DNA of 64,000 bases from positions 19,836,695 to 19,900,694 of the forward strand of contig CM029129.1 of NCBI GenBank assembly GCA_016859345.1, read 5' to 3'. Below are positions 10,492 to 22,899 of this stretch, one piece after another (the first letter of the stretch is position 1; each line of letters opens with the position of its first letter). A model generated the notes under the pieces. It saw nothing but the letters and a program-made list of their open reading frames with translations. It was not told the DNA's origin and ran no database searches. Source of the stretch: Istiophorus platypterus. Lineage: Eukaryota > Chordata > Actinopteri > Istiophoriformes > Istiophoridae. Made by a program: the position numbers and the translations under genes.

Positions 10492-13400
10492 ATGGAGAAA
10501 ATAACCGAGAAATTCTTGCTGGAGAAAGGCTCTCCAAATACTACCAAACTGGAGCAAATCAAGAAACTGAAGTAAGCCTGTTTTTATTTTCTCTGTATGT
10601 AAGTGTTTGCTTTGTAGGGGTCAGCTCATGACCCCTTGTGGTTAAAGTTGCAGTTTTTGTATGTTAGTGTTGCTCATAGGCAGCAGAAAGTACTAGATTA
10701 AAAGTACAACTTAGGACAACCAGGGTCTTGATTAAATAAACTTAAAAAAAAAAGACGAAAAACATTGTTGTGTGTAAATACTGATGCATTTTTGTATGAT
10801 ATTGTTTGTGTATCATACAAGGATTGATTACTCTTTTAAAGTAAATAATGCTGAGATTTAAAAAACAAAGTTGTCAAAGGGGGCATAAGATGATCGTTAA
10901 ATAACACTATATTTTAATGGATTTCATACTACGTGGAAGCACTAACTTGAAGCTCTCTGCCCCTCAGTCTATCAAGACTTGGGCTAAAGGTTCAGGACTT
11001 ACCAGCCAGGCTGCTGTCCCGTCTCCAGTCCCTTGAGTGGTGGGATCTCTCAGGGAACCAACTGCATGCGTTGCCCCAGAACCTAAGGCTGCCCTCGCTT
11101 CACTACCTGGACCTCACTGACAACCAGATGGAAGATGTTACGACTCTGGAGTCTCTGGCCAGTCTGGAAGAGCTCAAGATGGAGGACAACCTTTATATCA
11201 CTGTGAGGACATGGCTAAGAGTAATTCCAGAGCAGAAATGTCATGTTCACACTTGTTTCATCATCTCTATTGTATCTTAAAAAGTAGTTAGCAATGTCGC
11301 CTCATAGCAAAAGGTTTCTGTGTTTAACTCTACCAGCCGGTTTGAGCCTTCAAGTGAAGAGTTTGCATGTTACCGCTGTGTCTATGTTGGTTTCCTTCCA
11401 CAGTTCAAAGACAAATGCAAATTGTCTGAACTGGACACTCTAAATAACTTGTAGGTGTAATTGTGAGTGTTAATGGCTGTCTGTCTATTTTGTCAACTAA
11501 CAGATAGATAAACTTTCCAGGTTGTTCCCCATCTTTTCATCAGAAGTGAACTGAAAAAGGCTTTAGCCCCCAGGATCCTGCACAGGATAATTGTGTATAG
11601 ATAATAGATGGATGATATTGTGATGATGTATGTATGGTTTGTCATAGAGATCCTAGCATAGGGCAATCCAAGCACCTCTTGTTTTATGTAATGCGTTTGA
11701 AAACCATAAAGAAAATAACTTCATTTGCACCTGTGTGTTACCCAGTATGACATGAAAACTGGATTATTAGTGAGCGTTACTTTTTAGAGGCTTGTAAAAA
11801 GCTTAAAGAGTATTCAAGCACTTGAGTATTGCTGTTTTGATAAATTAGATTCAAGAAAGGGATAAAAAAACAGATTAAGAGAAGAATATACAAACTCAAG
11901 CCTTGTGTTTTTGGAGCATGTGTTTAACCCATACTGGGGACCAGTATGGGTTAAGCTCCAAAACACTTGGTGCTACACTTCTGTAATGAAACCCTTAATT
12001 TCTGTCAATGCTGTGACTGAGCCAAAAGGTGCAGGTCCAAATTGCTGCCCTGTTTTTGGAAATTGGAGAAGTTATTGTTGTGTTTCATTACTATATTTAC
12101 TACATTATCATTATTCTACACTATTATTTATTCTTTTATTTTTTTTCTTGACAATTTAGTAGGAAGTAGATAAAATGTAGGAAGATATGTTAGTATGTTT
12201 ATTTCATTTGTCCTTTAAAAATAAAATTACACCTCACTGGGTCTTAGGCTTAATAGTTAATGTTGCTTTTTCTCTGCAGGTGAGTGATAATTACAAGCTG
12301 ATGGTGCTGTTGCCCAACCTGAGGATCTACAATGATAAAGACATCAGTACTACTGCCAACCACTTGCGCTACGTCTACACTGAGAACCTGAGGACCCGGG
12401 TATGAAACCGGTGGCTTATTTTGACTGTTTTGTCAGTAATCCAGTATTACACTCTATACTGGGTCATGTCATAGGCTAAGAATGATGCAACATTGCCAGT
12501 TTCATTTACAGTGTGTCTATACTGAAATATATCTACTGAAAATGTTTCAGTAAAGCACCATTTTACTGTGCATTCTCTCCCTGCCATCATTGTACACACT
12601 ATGGTTATTTTAGATGATTGCAGTTTGGGAGAAGAGCTTTCATCTCCCAGATCCCATCACAGCGGAGAAACTGGCCACCTTGGAGAAAAACTTTGTCAAC
12701 ACCGCCCGTCAGCAGGTTAAATTCGGACCCAGTTCAGTCACCGACTTCACCAAATGGAAGGTAAGTTCAGGATCTTGCCGACATAGTGAGAGACATTTTC
12801 CTTTGTGTTGCCCACTGTCATTTTATTAGTCCCTGTCTCTTTGTCTCCTTTGGTTTTAGGTGGAGATCTTGGCTAAGGAGTACCTGCATTCTCTGATAGA
12901 ACCAAAGAAAGAACCAGAGGGCAACGAATCTACTGATGCAAAAGAGAGCTATGTAAGAATTTGAAGGTTGACCTACATTAACATGTCTGTACCAAACTTG
13001 ATGGGATGGTCGTTGGTCGATGACTTCCTCTACACTGGGGAGTTAGTGCTTTTAGCTCAGTATGGATCTAATCAGGGGTTTTGCTCACTGGGCAGTACTG
13101 CGAAAATTAAAAACTGTTTTTTAGTTGTAGCGATTGTCCTCAGCAATAGTTTGCAATGTATTCAACAGATAGTATTGACAATTTAGAATACTGAAAATGT
13201 AAATCATTAGTCCTAGAGTCGGTTTAAAGTTCATATCATCCGTTTGCTTTTTTTCAGGAAATCTCAACTCCCACCAAGAGGAAAAAACCTGCATCAGACA
13301 CAGAGGACAAAATAAACCTGACACCTCTCAAAAAGTTCCGTGAAGATCTCCCCGGCTCACCGGCTGAAGGCAGTCCTCGCAAGTCCAGCCTCCGCCTCAA

Positions 13401-16400
13401 ACCTCTGACTGTGCCCCTGACCAACACCGTCAGGATGAGCCCCCGCAAGACGATTCAGCCTCCCTCCACCCCCAAAAGAGAACAGGCAAGGACGGAGACG
13501 CCCAGACGAGCTTCCAAAGTGCCACAAACCAAAGAAGATGGAGCTCGGGCTAAACAGAACGAAAATCCTACCAAAAAAGATTTTAGAGCCACAAAGCTGC
13601 AGAGAGATCCTGACATGCTGCCGATAGTAAAGAGCAAGACACAGGTAAACAGAGCTATTAAATACTTAGCCCTGGGTTATTCCTGTAGGACCAGTCCGAA
13701 AAGACAGAGGGATTTTCATAAAGTTAAGCAACATCCATTTTTGGTTTCAGTCTAGTCCATAGTTTGTATTTTTGTCTGCTAATTGTTATTTTTCTGGATA
13801 GTGGTGTTGAGGTTAAAAGGTTAGTTTGTCTGTCCACATCTGTCCACTTTGCCCCAGAGCAACCAAAAGTATTTCAACAACTATTGGCCACATTTTCATG
13901 ACATTTCCTCTGAATATTGGAGGATCAGTATTAGATGTTTTCCACAAAGGATCTAAAATTCACACAATGAAAAGCATATATTACAGTATTGGTGTTTTTT
14001 GTTTTTTTTTAGCATGTTGGTCCACTGCTTTGGTCCAGGCTAAAGAATCTCAACTCCTATTTGATGGATTCAAAGTTCTCAGAGAGTGAATTTTATTGAC
14101 TTTGATACTCTGACTTTTCCTCTAGTGCCATGTTGAGGTTCACATTTGTGGTTTTGAGTGAAATGTTTCCACAGCTTCTGGATTCTTTGCAATTAAAATT
14201 TTGTGCAGACATGCTGTTCATGTACATGTCCCCCCTGAGCTCTACTTTGTGTTTAGTGCTAATGAAATTTTACTGTTGAAACATTATAACTGCTGATGTT
14301 GAGCTTGTTACCAGCTGACTTTAGTGGTTAGCTTAAAGCACTGCTGCGCCTAGGTGCAGCCTCACAGGGGCACTAGAGTAGCTTCAAACTGAGGACCGAA
14401 ATTGACTGTAAGGACCTTTCTTCTCATTGTTCAACTTTTTAATCGGTACAGCAGTACTGAACGCCCAGTTATGAGTATTGTCAGAATGTCAAGTCATTAA
14501 AGTCCCTCTCCTCTCATTTACTCTATCTCCCGTTCTCTACTTTCCTGTTTGTCCACATTTCCTCCTCCCAGCAGCCATTGTGTCTGAAGCCTCTCCATGT
14601 CCTCCAGTGCCACAGTAAACAGGACAGCTCAGAGGATTTCTCCACCCAGCTGTGGGCCTGTGCTTTCCAGCCGCTGCCAGACTCCACTGGTACTGTGTAA
14701 CATATTTAGAGAAACTGTTCCCTCGCAGTTCCCCAGGCAGCCACAAAGACTTTTAAGGAGGCTTAAATGAAAAAAAATGCAAGGCCTCATAGTTTTGAAT
14801 ATATTTCGAAGGCTTTCTTATCATTATGTTCACATAGAAAAATAAATAAACTCATCCTCTCTTCCTGTATTGACAGGTGGCAGTGGAGGAAGCCGTTTGG
14901 TTGCGACCTGTGGTGGGGACTCTCTCTGTGTGATTGACTGTGAAACAGGGATGGTGATGAAGAAATACAAAGTTCTTGGGGAGGTCAGCTGCTGTTACTC
15001 TGAGTCTGCATGACTTGGCTTTAAAGATTACACTTGACATCAATGAAGTTAATCTTATTTTCCATCCATCTGATTTAAAATCTGAAAGCTTTTTCTAGCA
15101 TTGTAGTTATGAGAGTTTTCCCATAATTGCAAGATACTGAGTCGTCACTACAAGAAATCTTCTTCCACTTTTTTTAAGTGAAAGTTGTGTGCTCATGTAC
15201 ATGAATTTTGCAGTCATTTTCACATCTAACAATCAATTTATGTTAAAGATTTCTCATTGTCAGTGTTAATAAATCGGTGGTGGGTTTGATAAATCGTATT
15301 AAATATGCGTGGATAAAAATTGACTATCATAACCTAAAACAAGCTTTAGATTTTTGTCTAATATTGTTTGTATCTGTTTTTTCTTTCTCTCTCTCTCTCT
15401 CACCCTCTCTCTCTCTCACCCTCTCACCCTCTCTCTCTCTCACCCTCTCACCAGGAGTTCTTCTCACTGGCCTGGTCCACGGTGCTGATGTCCAGGGGTG
15501 GCAGGGCCTCGGCTCAAGACTGCAGCATCCTGGCAGCCGGTGGGAAGAGAGGCGTGGTCAAGCTGATCCACCCCAGGAACAACATTGCCTATGGGGAGTT
15601 CAGAGCCAGCCGCAAGGCGCTGGCTGTCCTCCGCTTCAGCCACCACCAGGGAAACTTCCTCTTCAGTGAGTCAGAGTCATCAGATGAACAGCAACAACAT
15701 TGAGAGGCCTGATGGTTTGACAGCCTTAGATCAAACATCAGAAAGATGAGAGTATGAAAGAATGAAAGGATGATTCCACTTAATTACAACACGAGTCTTG
15801 TTGTTCTAGGATTAGCCATTGTACTCACCATGTCAATTGGGGACGCGGGAACACAGTGACATTGAAAAATTGGAAAAAACATGACCAAGCAGTTTTTAAG
15901 TAGGCCAGAGTTTGGCATTAACTTGTCTGAAGGAGAAAACTGAGGGTAATTGGTGAAATCATTACCCAAACTTTCTGATGTCCACTTCTATGAGGGTAAC
16001 CTCCACTTCAGTGATACTCGGTTACTTCCTACGGATGAACGGCAGCAACATTGAGAGGCCTCACTGTTTGACAGCCTTGGAGGTCAAAAATCAGACAGCT
16101 GAAAGGAGAAAAGAATGATAGGAAGATTCCCTTTTGAGTCTTGTTGTGGGATTACCCATTATACCCACCAAGTTAATTGTGAACAACATAGTACACTGGG
16201 GGGGGCACGACCAAGAAGGTTGTAAGTAGGCCCCAGTTTGGTATTAATTTATCTGAAAGAGAAAACTAAGGGTAAGTGGTGAAATTATTACCCACACTTT
16301 CCAATGTCAACTCCTCCGACAGTTCACAGGCCAGCCTCCGGGTCTAACTTTGACCTGCTGCACACAACTCATAGCAGTGATGGCCATCTGGGGTGTCCTC

Positions 16401-19400
16401 ACTCTCAGTTTTGCCTTTTTTAATAAAGGTACATTTATTCCATCGATTATAAATCAACAGCTGGACATAATCTTTACCCAACCGCGTCTGTGTTTAGGCT
16501 AGTCACATTTTCTTGTCTTTTCTTCTTGTACCTGATGATGTTCACAGTTGGTTCATACCTGACTTGGCATACCTGAAAGTCCCTAGGCAAACATCTCCAT
16601 GTTTCCCTAGCAGAGTAGGACCCGAGCTTTTACTCATCCTTCACCTTCTCTCTTGCAGCGGGATCTTACGATAACAAGATAGTGCTGTGGGACATCGGTG
16701 GAGTGGACAGCCAGTACAACTTCAAAGTTGTGTGAGTATTTCTCCTTGGGTAATTAACTAGCTAGATATTTTTCTTTAAAATAACAATTTGAATAAAGAG
16801 TTAGTACGTTTTTTTTGTTTCTGTGTTTGTTTTTCAATTGTGTAACAAAGTTATAACAATTTTTGGCCACACAATCACATTTTTGATTTACTTGTTTATC
16901 ATCTTACTGGTAATATTCAGTATCTTAGCAATTTTGGGTTCTCTTCTAGAAATAAAGTGAATGTTTTTGGAGCTTGAATGATAGGTTGTATGATGTAATG
17001 GGTCCACCAGGGTAGGTAACAGATTCAGGCTGCGATTTTGAGATTATTCCCGCTCTGTTTGTCCCTCCAGTCAGCTACTGCTGTTGGAAATCAATGCCAC
17101 CCCTCTGCACATCTGCCTCCCTCCCACTTCCCCTGGCTCTCACCTGCTGACTGCCTGCGAGGACGGCCTTCACTGCTTCAACATACAGCTCGGGGCCAAC
17201 AACACTGCAAAGAGGTAAAGGGGTTATATCCTTTGCATATGTTTGTGTTTTTGTTTTGATGGTCTTTAATCACAGCATCTGAAGCCCCTTTCAACACTCA
17301 CTATGTACATATGACTGCGATTCCACGCGTTGGTCTATTGTCTGAATCAGCTGATCTTACTATATATGACCCCTAACGTTTGTTATAGTAGAACTCAGTG
17401 CCTTCACAGTAATGTAAAGAGAACAGCGCACATCTGCACTTCTGTCTTGTGCTCCTTAGAAGCACTGTAATAAATGTATCACTTAATTATTGTCCCTTAT
17501 GCAGAGAGAAAAAAAATTCTGTTAAATGTATAAAACTATTCAGATGGACCAGCCAGTAGCATATGATCTGTGTTTTCTTTCCTAAGTAGGTCCAAGGAGA
17601 TGGAGATAACTTTCCCCATATATAAGAAGGAAGACAAAGACCATGACTACCACACCATTGACGGGCTGAGTTTCCTGACTGATGACATAGTGGGTGAGTG
17701 GTTGTTGTAGTACATCACAGTAGTTTTTTTATATATATATATATATATATACTTTTTTTTTTTTTTTAAATATATTCAGTTCCCTAATTTTACTTCCATT
17801 ATCTTGTTTTTTTTCCTCTTCTGTTGCACTTTTGGCTCATTGTGTTCCTCTAGCCTCCAAGAACTACATGCATGGGTCCATTTACTTGTGGAGCTGGAGC
17901 AGGACAAAGACTCAGCGGCCGGACAAGAGCCGGACAGTGAGTGCTGTGGTCCTCGCTGAGCTGCAGTGGGCCAACACCGAGATTCCCTACCTGGCTCTCA
18001 ACACATGTCCTGGTGTGTCCATGTCATCTAGCAATTAGAGCTGCATTTATTGTTTTCTTTTCATTCTTGAATCATCTTGCATCAAACTGTAGAATATGAT
18101 CAAAAAAATATCTTTTCGGTATCTACGTGACCTGTCAAAGAACAAAAACCAACACAATGTTAAATAATGTCAAGCAGATCTTGCAGAGTTTAAAAGGTCC
18201 ATTGCACTTTGAGTAGAAATGTGTGTGTGTGTGTGTGTGTGTGGGGGGGGGTGCAGTAGAATGCAATTTCAATATGCCTGCCAGAATAAATTACCTGCAC
18301 CTCTAATAGGAAAATAGTTTAGTGTGAAAGGCAGTCGATCACAAATATGGGAAATGACAAGAAATGTTTATTTGACAGCATGTTCTTTGATATAAATTTT
18401 TCTGAGAGTGTTTACACTTGAATTTATTTTTTGCCTTTGATAAATATACTGTAAAGTTTCAAATATTTTTTTTAGTTGCTGCAAAAATGATCAGGAAAAC
18501 CTTTGGACAGATACAGTAGTTTATAGCGTAAGAGTAGTTCAGTTGTAGACCACCCTTTTACAGTACTTGAAATTAACTCTGCCAGCATAAGCACAGTTAT
18601 TGAACGCTGACCATTGTCTGTAAATTCTGAGTGGTTCAGTAGAGGGTACATAAGTGCTCTTCAAGTAGTATTTCCAGTTTCTTTTACGTTTTTTTTTACA
18701 AATCTGTTCTGCTTCAGTCCAGCCAGAAACACATGTCCTAGTTTGAGGCCATTATACTCAATTTCCTGAGATTTCTGTTTAAGTAGCAGAGAAAAAAGCC
18801 GGTCTGAACTCAGGCTGACGTTCTCCCGTGTGTGTGCTCTCCTCTCTTTAGGCCAAGCCTACATAGTGTGCGGTGATGACAAAGGCAGGCTATGGACATA
18901 CCATGTCACTGACCTCGGGAACAACAGTTTCCAGACTGGGAAACCCATAAAGCCCACTGAGGTATCCGTGTCCTCTATGTTTTTGGGAAACATCATGTAA
19001 AGTCATGTAAAGTCATGTAAAGTCTTTCTGTTTTTCTGTTGGTGAGTACAGTGTTGTCATAACTAGGTTATTTACTGAACATGTTGACATCACTAAAAAC
19101 TAGTCAGACTATGACAGGTTATAAACAAAACCCGACGTCAACCAAAGATATATGGAAAATAAAACAACAGTGGAAACTGTAATCACCCCACAAAATCTCC
19201 ATTGCAAAAAAATCTGCTACAATTTACAAACTGTTGTGTGTTCTTTTCGGCAGGTGCTGCAGTGGCCAACGCCGGTGAGGAAGGGCCTCAGTCAAGTAGA
19301 GGGCCCCTCCATCAACAGTGTGGCAATGGACCCTGAGTTACAGTACCTGGTGGCCCTCAGTGACAAGAATATGGTGATAGTGTGGAAAAGGGACGAGTCC

Positions 19401-19406
19401 TCCTGA
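10492..19406 (+). CDS. lrwd1: Leucine-rich repeat and WD repeat protein 1 (ORCA)
   Basis: Fifteen coding exons: 10492-10571, 10968-11202, 12280-12399, 12614-12760, 12860-12952, 13258-13644, 14572-14689, 14877-14983, 15455-15665, 16659-16731, 17071-17214, 17590-17693, 17854-18012, 18852-18961, 19254-19406. Phases agree throughout, giving 746 aa (human 647). LRWD1/ORCA binds the origin recognition complex and repressive histone marks, and stabilises ORC on heterochromatin. Residues about 27-105 form leucine-rich repeats (LEWWDLSGNQLHALP, LHYLDLTDNQMEDV). Residues about 226-354 are a basic linker rich in Lys, Arg, Ser and Pro with many SP/TP sites. From about 360 on it is a WD-repeat propeller (LWACAFQPL, GSYDNKIVLWDIGG, GSIYLWSWSRTK, YLVALSDKNMVIVWKR). 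The ATG at 10492 lies 7 nt inside its exon. The extra length over human is mostly in the linker. The exon 7 start could also be 14575 (CAGCAG tandem acceptor), removing one Gln. Confidence 0.96.
11905..11966. repeat. Strong hairpin in lrwd1 intron
   Basis: A perfect 14-bp stem, 11924-11937 (TTAACCCATACTGG) with 11941-11954, encloses a 3-nt loop. It is extended by an outer stem, 11905-11917 with 11955-11966 (GTGTTTTTGGAGC against GCTCCAAAACAC, one extra T), after a 6-nt one-sided bulge. It lies in the 1.08 kb intron between exons 2 and 3. It could be a MITE tip, a template-switch palindrome or a structured RNA. Confidence 0.75.
13835..14385 (+). mobile_element. Diverged copy of an abundant teleost interspersed repeat (lrwd1 intron 6)
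   Basis: Recognised by ordered landmarks of a high-copy fish repeat: a TATTTCAACAACTATTGGCC segment, TGACTTTTCCTCTAGTGCCA, GGTTTTGAGTGAAATGTTTC, CTACTTTGTGTTTAGTGCTA, and an end like GCTTAAAGCACTGCTGCGCC followed by AGCCTCACAG. A shorter fragment of the same family lies near 54890. Class is uncertain, and no coding capacity remains. Confidence 0.6.
15384..15454. repeat. Pyrimidine minisatellite forming the splice acceptor tract of lrwd1 exon 9
   Basis: CT dinucleotides mixed with repeated CACCCTCT units run without a break into the CACCAG acceptor at 15449-15454. The polypyrimidine tract of this exon is therefore itself a simple repeat. Confidence 0.85.
15645..16320. repeat. Diverged tandem duplication covering the end of lrwd1 exon 9 and the adjoining intron
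   Basis: Copy 1 (from about 15650) and copy 2 (from about 16000) are offset by about 351 bp. Shared words include GAACxGCAxCAACATTGAGAGGCCT, TTTGACAGCCTT, GTTGTxxTAGGATTAxCCATT, TAAGTAGGCC and GAGAAAACTxAGGGTAA. The left end of copy 2 (15992-16017, GAGGGTAACCTCCACTTCAGTGA) resembles the end of exon 9 (AGGGAAACTTCCTCTTCAGTGA), so the unit seems to include the last coding bases and the donor site. Confidence 0.75.
17731..17768. repeat. (AT)n then poly(T) in lrwd1 intron
   Basis: About 22 bp of AT dinucleotides (17731-17752) followed by a T-rich run. Confidence 0.9.
18221..18251. repeat. (GT)n plus G-run in lrwd1 intron
   Basis: A GT dinucleotide tract of about 22 bp ending in a run of nine G residues. 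Confidence 0.9.
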
Positions 19407-21552
19407 GCATCAAAGACATGAGACTGTAGTCTAACTCGCGACAGAAAGAAATGCAGATCCCTATGGTTTTTGTACTGGGGGTGGTAAAGTGTGCCAGATT
19501 TTCGTATTTGTGAGGATGTACTTCAAAGGAAGTACTGAAAATGTGATGGAACATTGCTTAATTCATGTGTCAGCGTAAACACCCACACAGGATGTTTTCC
19601 GATAACAACAACTTGTCTCTGTCTTAGCTAAACAAGAAAGAAAGATCCTCTCTGGAATCTTTTTCATTGCTCATTTTCTTGCATTTGTGCAGGGAAATTG
19701 ACTTGTATGATGCTGTTACAGTTGTATCTGTCAGAGCAAGTAACAGCCAGATAGGTTGAAGGTTTACAATAACAATATTCTTTATTTTCTGTATGAATAT
19801 AACCCATGTGGATTTCTGCACAGAAATGAAACTTATAAATTGAAAAATATAAAACTGTGAAGTCAACACTGACTTCCCTAATGTGTAAGCTAGGGCGGAG
19901 AATTACTGATTGTCACTATGTGACACAACTGGGTTTTGGGATTTTTTTTATGTATTTTGAAAGTATATTTCAACGAAACAAATCTAAAAGGTCAGAAATT
20001 ATGTTATCATTCAACATAATAACTCAGTTTACTATCATAAAAACTATGCAAATATAGTATATGCAAAGGCAGCTGTATTTGACCTCAGGCATTTTCATTT
20101 TGACCATGTTTTATAGTCTCTTAAATGTTCGCCTTTTATTCAGGTCCTTGTCATGACTTCATTTCATGGTTCCAATATGATTTTAGTTTTATGCCTCATT
20201 TACCATTATTAACTTGTGTTCAAAGACCTGCAATAGCTGGATGAGAAATATCAAGATATTTAAAACACTGATAGGTTTTCTTTCATAGTGTTTACCCAGA
20301 CATATCACCAGACACTGTAGTTTCCCTCAGCTCTTCAGAGCATTTCAGCCTTTTGCAGCTCATTATTTTGGTTTTACAGCTGGTGAAAATAGTGGAGCAT
20401 TTAGCAGCTAAATGCAGGTTTAATGAGTGAACCTAATTTTAATTTTTTTGTGCAATTTGCGTAATGTTAACAGGATTCTTTTTCTTTTATTTTCAAATGT
20501 ACTTAAAAAAATGTTAATGAATGATGTCTGCAGTTTAAAGGCTCAGCTTGGACCTTTTTATTGTATAATGTAACTTTGTAATGTACTGATATCATTAAAT
20601 AGTGCAAACACAGCAGTACTGGCTTCTCTGTAAGGACCAAAGAGGCTAAGTGCAGATGTGGCCTGGCAAACAACTGCTGAGAAAATAAATGCAGTATAAT
20701 ATCTTCCTTCCTTTTGTCTAATATTATTCAACTGAATAGAATACATGGCATTTATATCCCACCATTGTTCTACTGTAAATATGGTTGTTCAAAAACCACC
20801 CCCATGTTTTCATGCGATGTAAAGGTGTATGTGAACTACTTTTTTTTTTCTTTCGATTTGCTGTTGAGGAATCAAAGGACTGAATTTTAAAAAGAATTGA
20901 TTGTGGATATCAGTAGCTTTTTTTATTTGAAGTGTGCCCTGTTTTGTAATCAAATAGGACTTTGATTTTCCTTTTTACTAGATCGCAAGGTCACTAGCCA
21001 CAGCCAAGCCAGAGACATAAGTGTCTCAACCAATAAGCTACTAGGATACATTACATTTCAATCGCACCATGTAATTAATTTCCCTGATAGTTGCTCACTA
21101 CCCCCAGCATGGATATATGTTACACTATGAGGCAGGACAATAACCCACACGATGAGTCAGTGTCTTTGTGTCAACATGTGCCTCATCTCCGAATTAAGAT
21201 ACTTCTAGAGCTCTTCTGAATTATTTATGGGCTGAGAGCAGTTGGCACCTGTGCTGAGAGGCTTGTTCTTTAGTTCTACTTGAAACAAAACCAAGAGTCA
21301 CGTAGATCCTTGGAGACTGGGTTGAGAAACTAAAACAAATAAAAATCACCAGGCCAAGGTCACAATCTAGTTTTAGTCAAGATACTACACACCTCATACA
21401 TGATTGATAAAAGATGAATTGATAACAATGCTTGTTAAAACAGTAGGTTACAACTACAGATCAACTCTCACCAAAAATCTGATGCCATTATATTTAGGAT
21501 GGGCTCATTATCTTGCAACAAAGTCAACCGCGATGTTTTTACCTGCTTTTAC
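19407..21552 (+). other. lrwd1 3' UTR and AT-rich intergenic DNA
   Basis: Follows the lrwd1 stop codon TGA at 19404. It is AT-rich with no coding exon recognised. AATAAA-type signals occur, for example around 20687 (GAAAATAAATGC), but which is used cannot be decided here. Confidence 0.4.
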
Positions 21553-21790
21553 ACTAAGGCTGCAGCTAGTGACTTATAGAGTTTCTCAATAAAGTATTTG
21601 TTGCACAAATTGTCTGAAAATGGTGCAAATTACTCATCACGGTTTCCTAAATCCCAAAACGACATCTTCAAATTTTTTATTATGTCCGACAAATAGTGCA
21701 AGTCATAAAATGATTCAATTTTCAATTCTATAAACTGAAAAACAGAAATATCTGCAGAAAATCCTTACACTTGAGTAGCTGGAACTAGTA
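21553..21790 (-). mobile_element. Relic of the repeat also nested in alkbh4 intron 1, opposite orientation
   Basis: Reads AAGGCTGCAGCTAGTGACTT at its left end, then AAAATGGTGCAAATTACTCA, GACATCTTCAAATTTTTTAT, and ends near AAAATCCTTACACTTGAGTA. Read backwards, this is the same high-copy fish repeat found at about 7153-7425. Confidence 0.55.
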
Positions 21791-21924
21791 TATAAATACA
21801 GTTTTATTCAATCAGAGATGAGTAATAAATTACTTTTCATTTACTCCTCAAGGGCAAGAACATACATAAAGCACTGTACAAATTTTAAACACAAAAAATT
21901 AAAGTGAAGATGTGTTGTTTTTTT

Positions 21925-22202
21925 TAACGCCACATTTATTTTATCTATTATCAGTTAATAGAAAAAACCTAAATCAATATGGGGTGGGACCACCCTTTTA
22001 ATTTAAAACGGCACTGATTCTCCGCAGCACACCTCTACTAAGTTTTCAAGGTTAGGTTAGGACAGGTAGGTGGTTTGAAAAACGTTGGAGAATTTGTCAC
22101 AGTTCTTCTGTCTCAGTATCTTCTGTAACTCCATGTGATCCCAGACTGACCCCATGATGTTAGGATCAGGGCTCTGTGGGGGGCAGACCATCTGCTAAAG
22201 GA

Positions 22203-22254
<52 letters not shown>

Positions 22255-22381
22255 GCTTTTGTGATCACTGTAATCCCGCAAAATGAAATTCTGACTGAAA
22301 AAAAAACCTTCCTGATGATATTGCATGATGGATAAGAAGCTAAACATTTGAAGTGCCTTAAAAGTCTGCACAGCACTGCAG
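21925..22381 (-). mobile_element. Internally deleted Tc1/mariner element (family 1)
   Basis: Landmarks of a common teleost Tc1-like transposon on the minus strand: CTAAATCAATATGGGGTGGG then ACCACCCTTTT, GTCACAGTTCTTCTGTCTCA, CTCCATGTGATCCCAGACTG, GATCAGGGCTCTGTGGGGGG, ATATTGCATGATGGATAAG, and a right end near CCTTAAAAGTCTGCACAGCA. Most of the transposase is missing, and an (ATT)n expansion at 22204-22253 sits in the middle. It is inactive. Confidence 0.75.
22204..22253. repeat. (ATT)n microsatellite inside the Tc1 relic
   Basis: About 50 bp of TTA/ATT triplets interrupting the Tc1-derived sequence. Confidence 0.95.
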
Positions 22382-22557
22382 AAAGCCCAGAGGCTCGTAG
22401 GAGGTGGACGGGAGGGGAGTCTGTGGATTATCGGTGTTGTTAATGTGTGTCAAACTGGAAAATGAAACTTCAGTGTGAGGCTGAATCGGTGTAAAGCTGT
22501 TGTGAGTGACACGACGGTTCCACGTCTATAATTAAAATAAGTATCAAATACTAAAGA

Positions 22558-22775
22558 TCACTTATTACCTCCATCAAAGAGGTTATTTAATAACCCAGGT
22601 TTGTTATTATTATTATTTTTTTTGTCATCAGGCAAAAACCGAACCGATTGGCCCCGAACTTTTATGGATGGATGAGACAAGGGCCGCGGATGAACCCCAT
22701 TAAATTAAATTTACGGGGCGGATCGGGGGTCATTTACTATGAATTTTATTTTATTTTATTTTTTTATCCCCCTCT
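22558..22775 (+). mobile_element. Teleost interspersed repeat with ACCTCC...GAGG motif
   Basis: Starts TCACTTATTACCTCCATCAA then AGAGGTTATTT, and includes CCCATTAAATTAAATTTACG then GGGCGGATC. These are landmarks of a widespread fish repeat that resembles a SINE/LINE 3' tail. A reverse-orientation relative is at about 50105-50400. Confidence 0.6.
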
Positions 22776-22899
22776 GAAGTCTGGTGTGAGTTGTTTAACA
22801 ACCATTGGCCGTGGTGGTTTCCTGCGCTTTTGTTGGCGCATTTTCTAGTTTGTAAACTATCCGTGTGTGTGTGTGCGTGTGTGGAGGAGGAGGGGGGTT

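Noticed and set aside
18961..19253. Possible U12-type intron in lrwd1 (donor GTATCCGTG)
   Set aside because: The donor departs from the minor-class consensus and no TCCTTAAC-like branch site lies before the acceptor.
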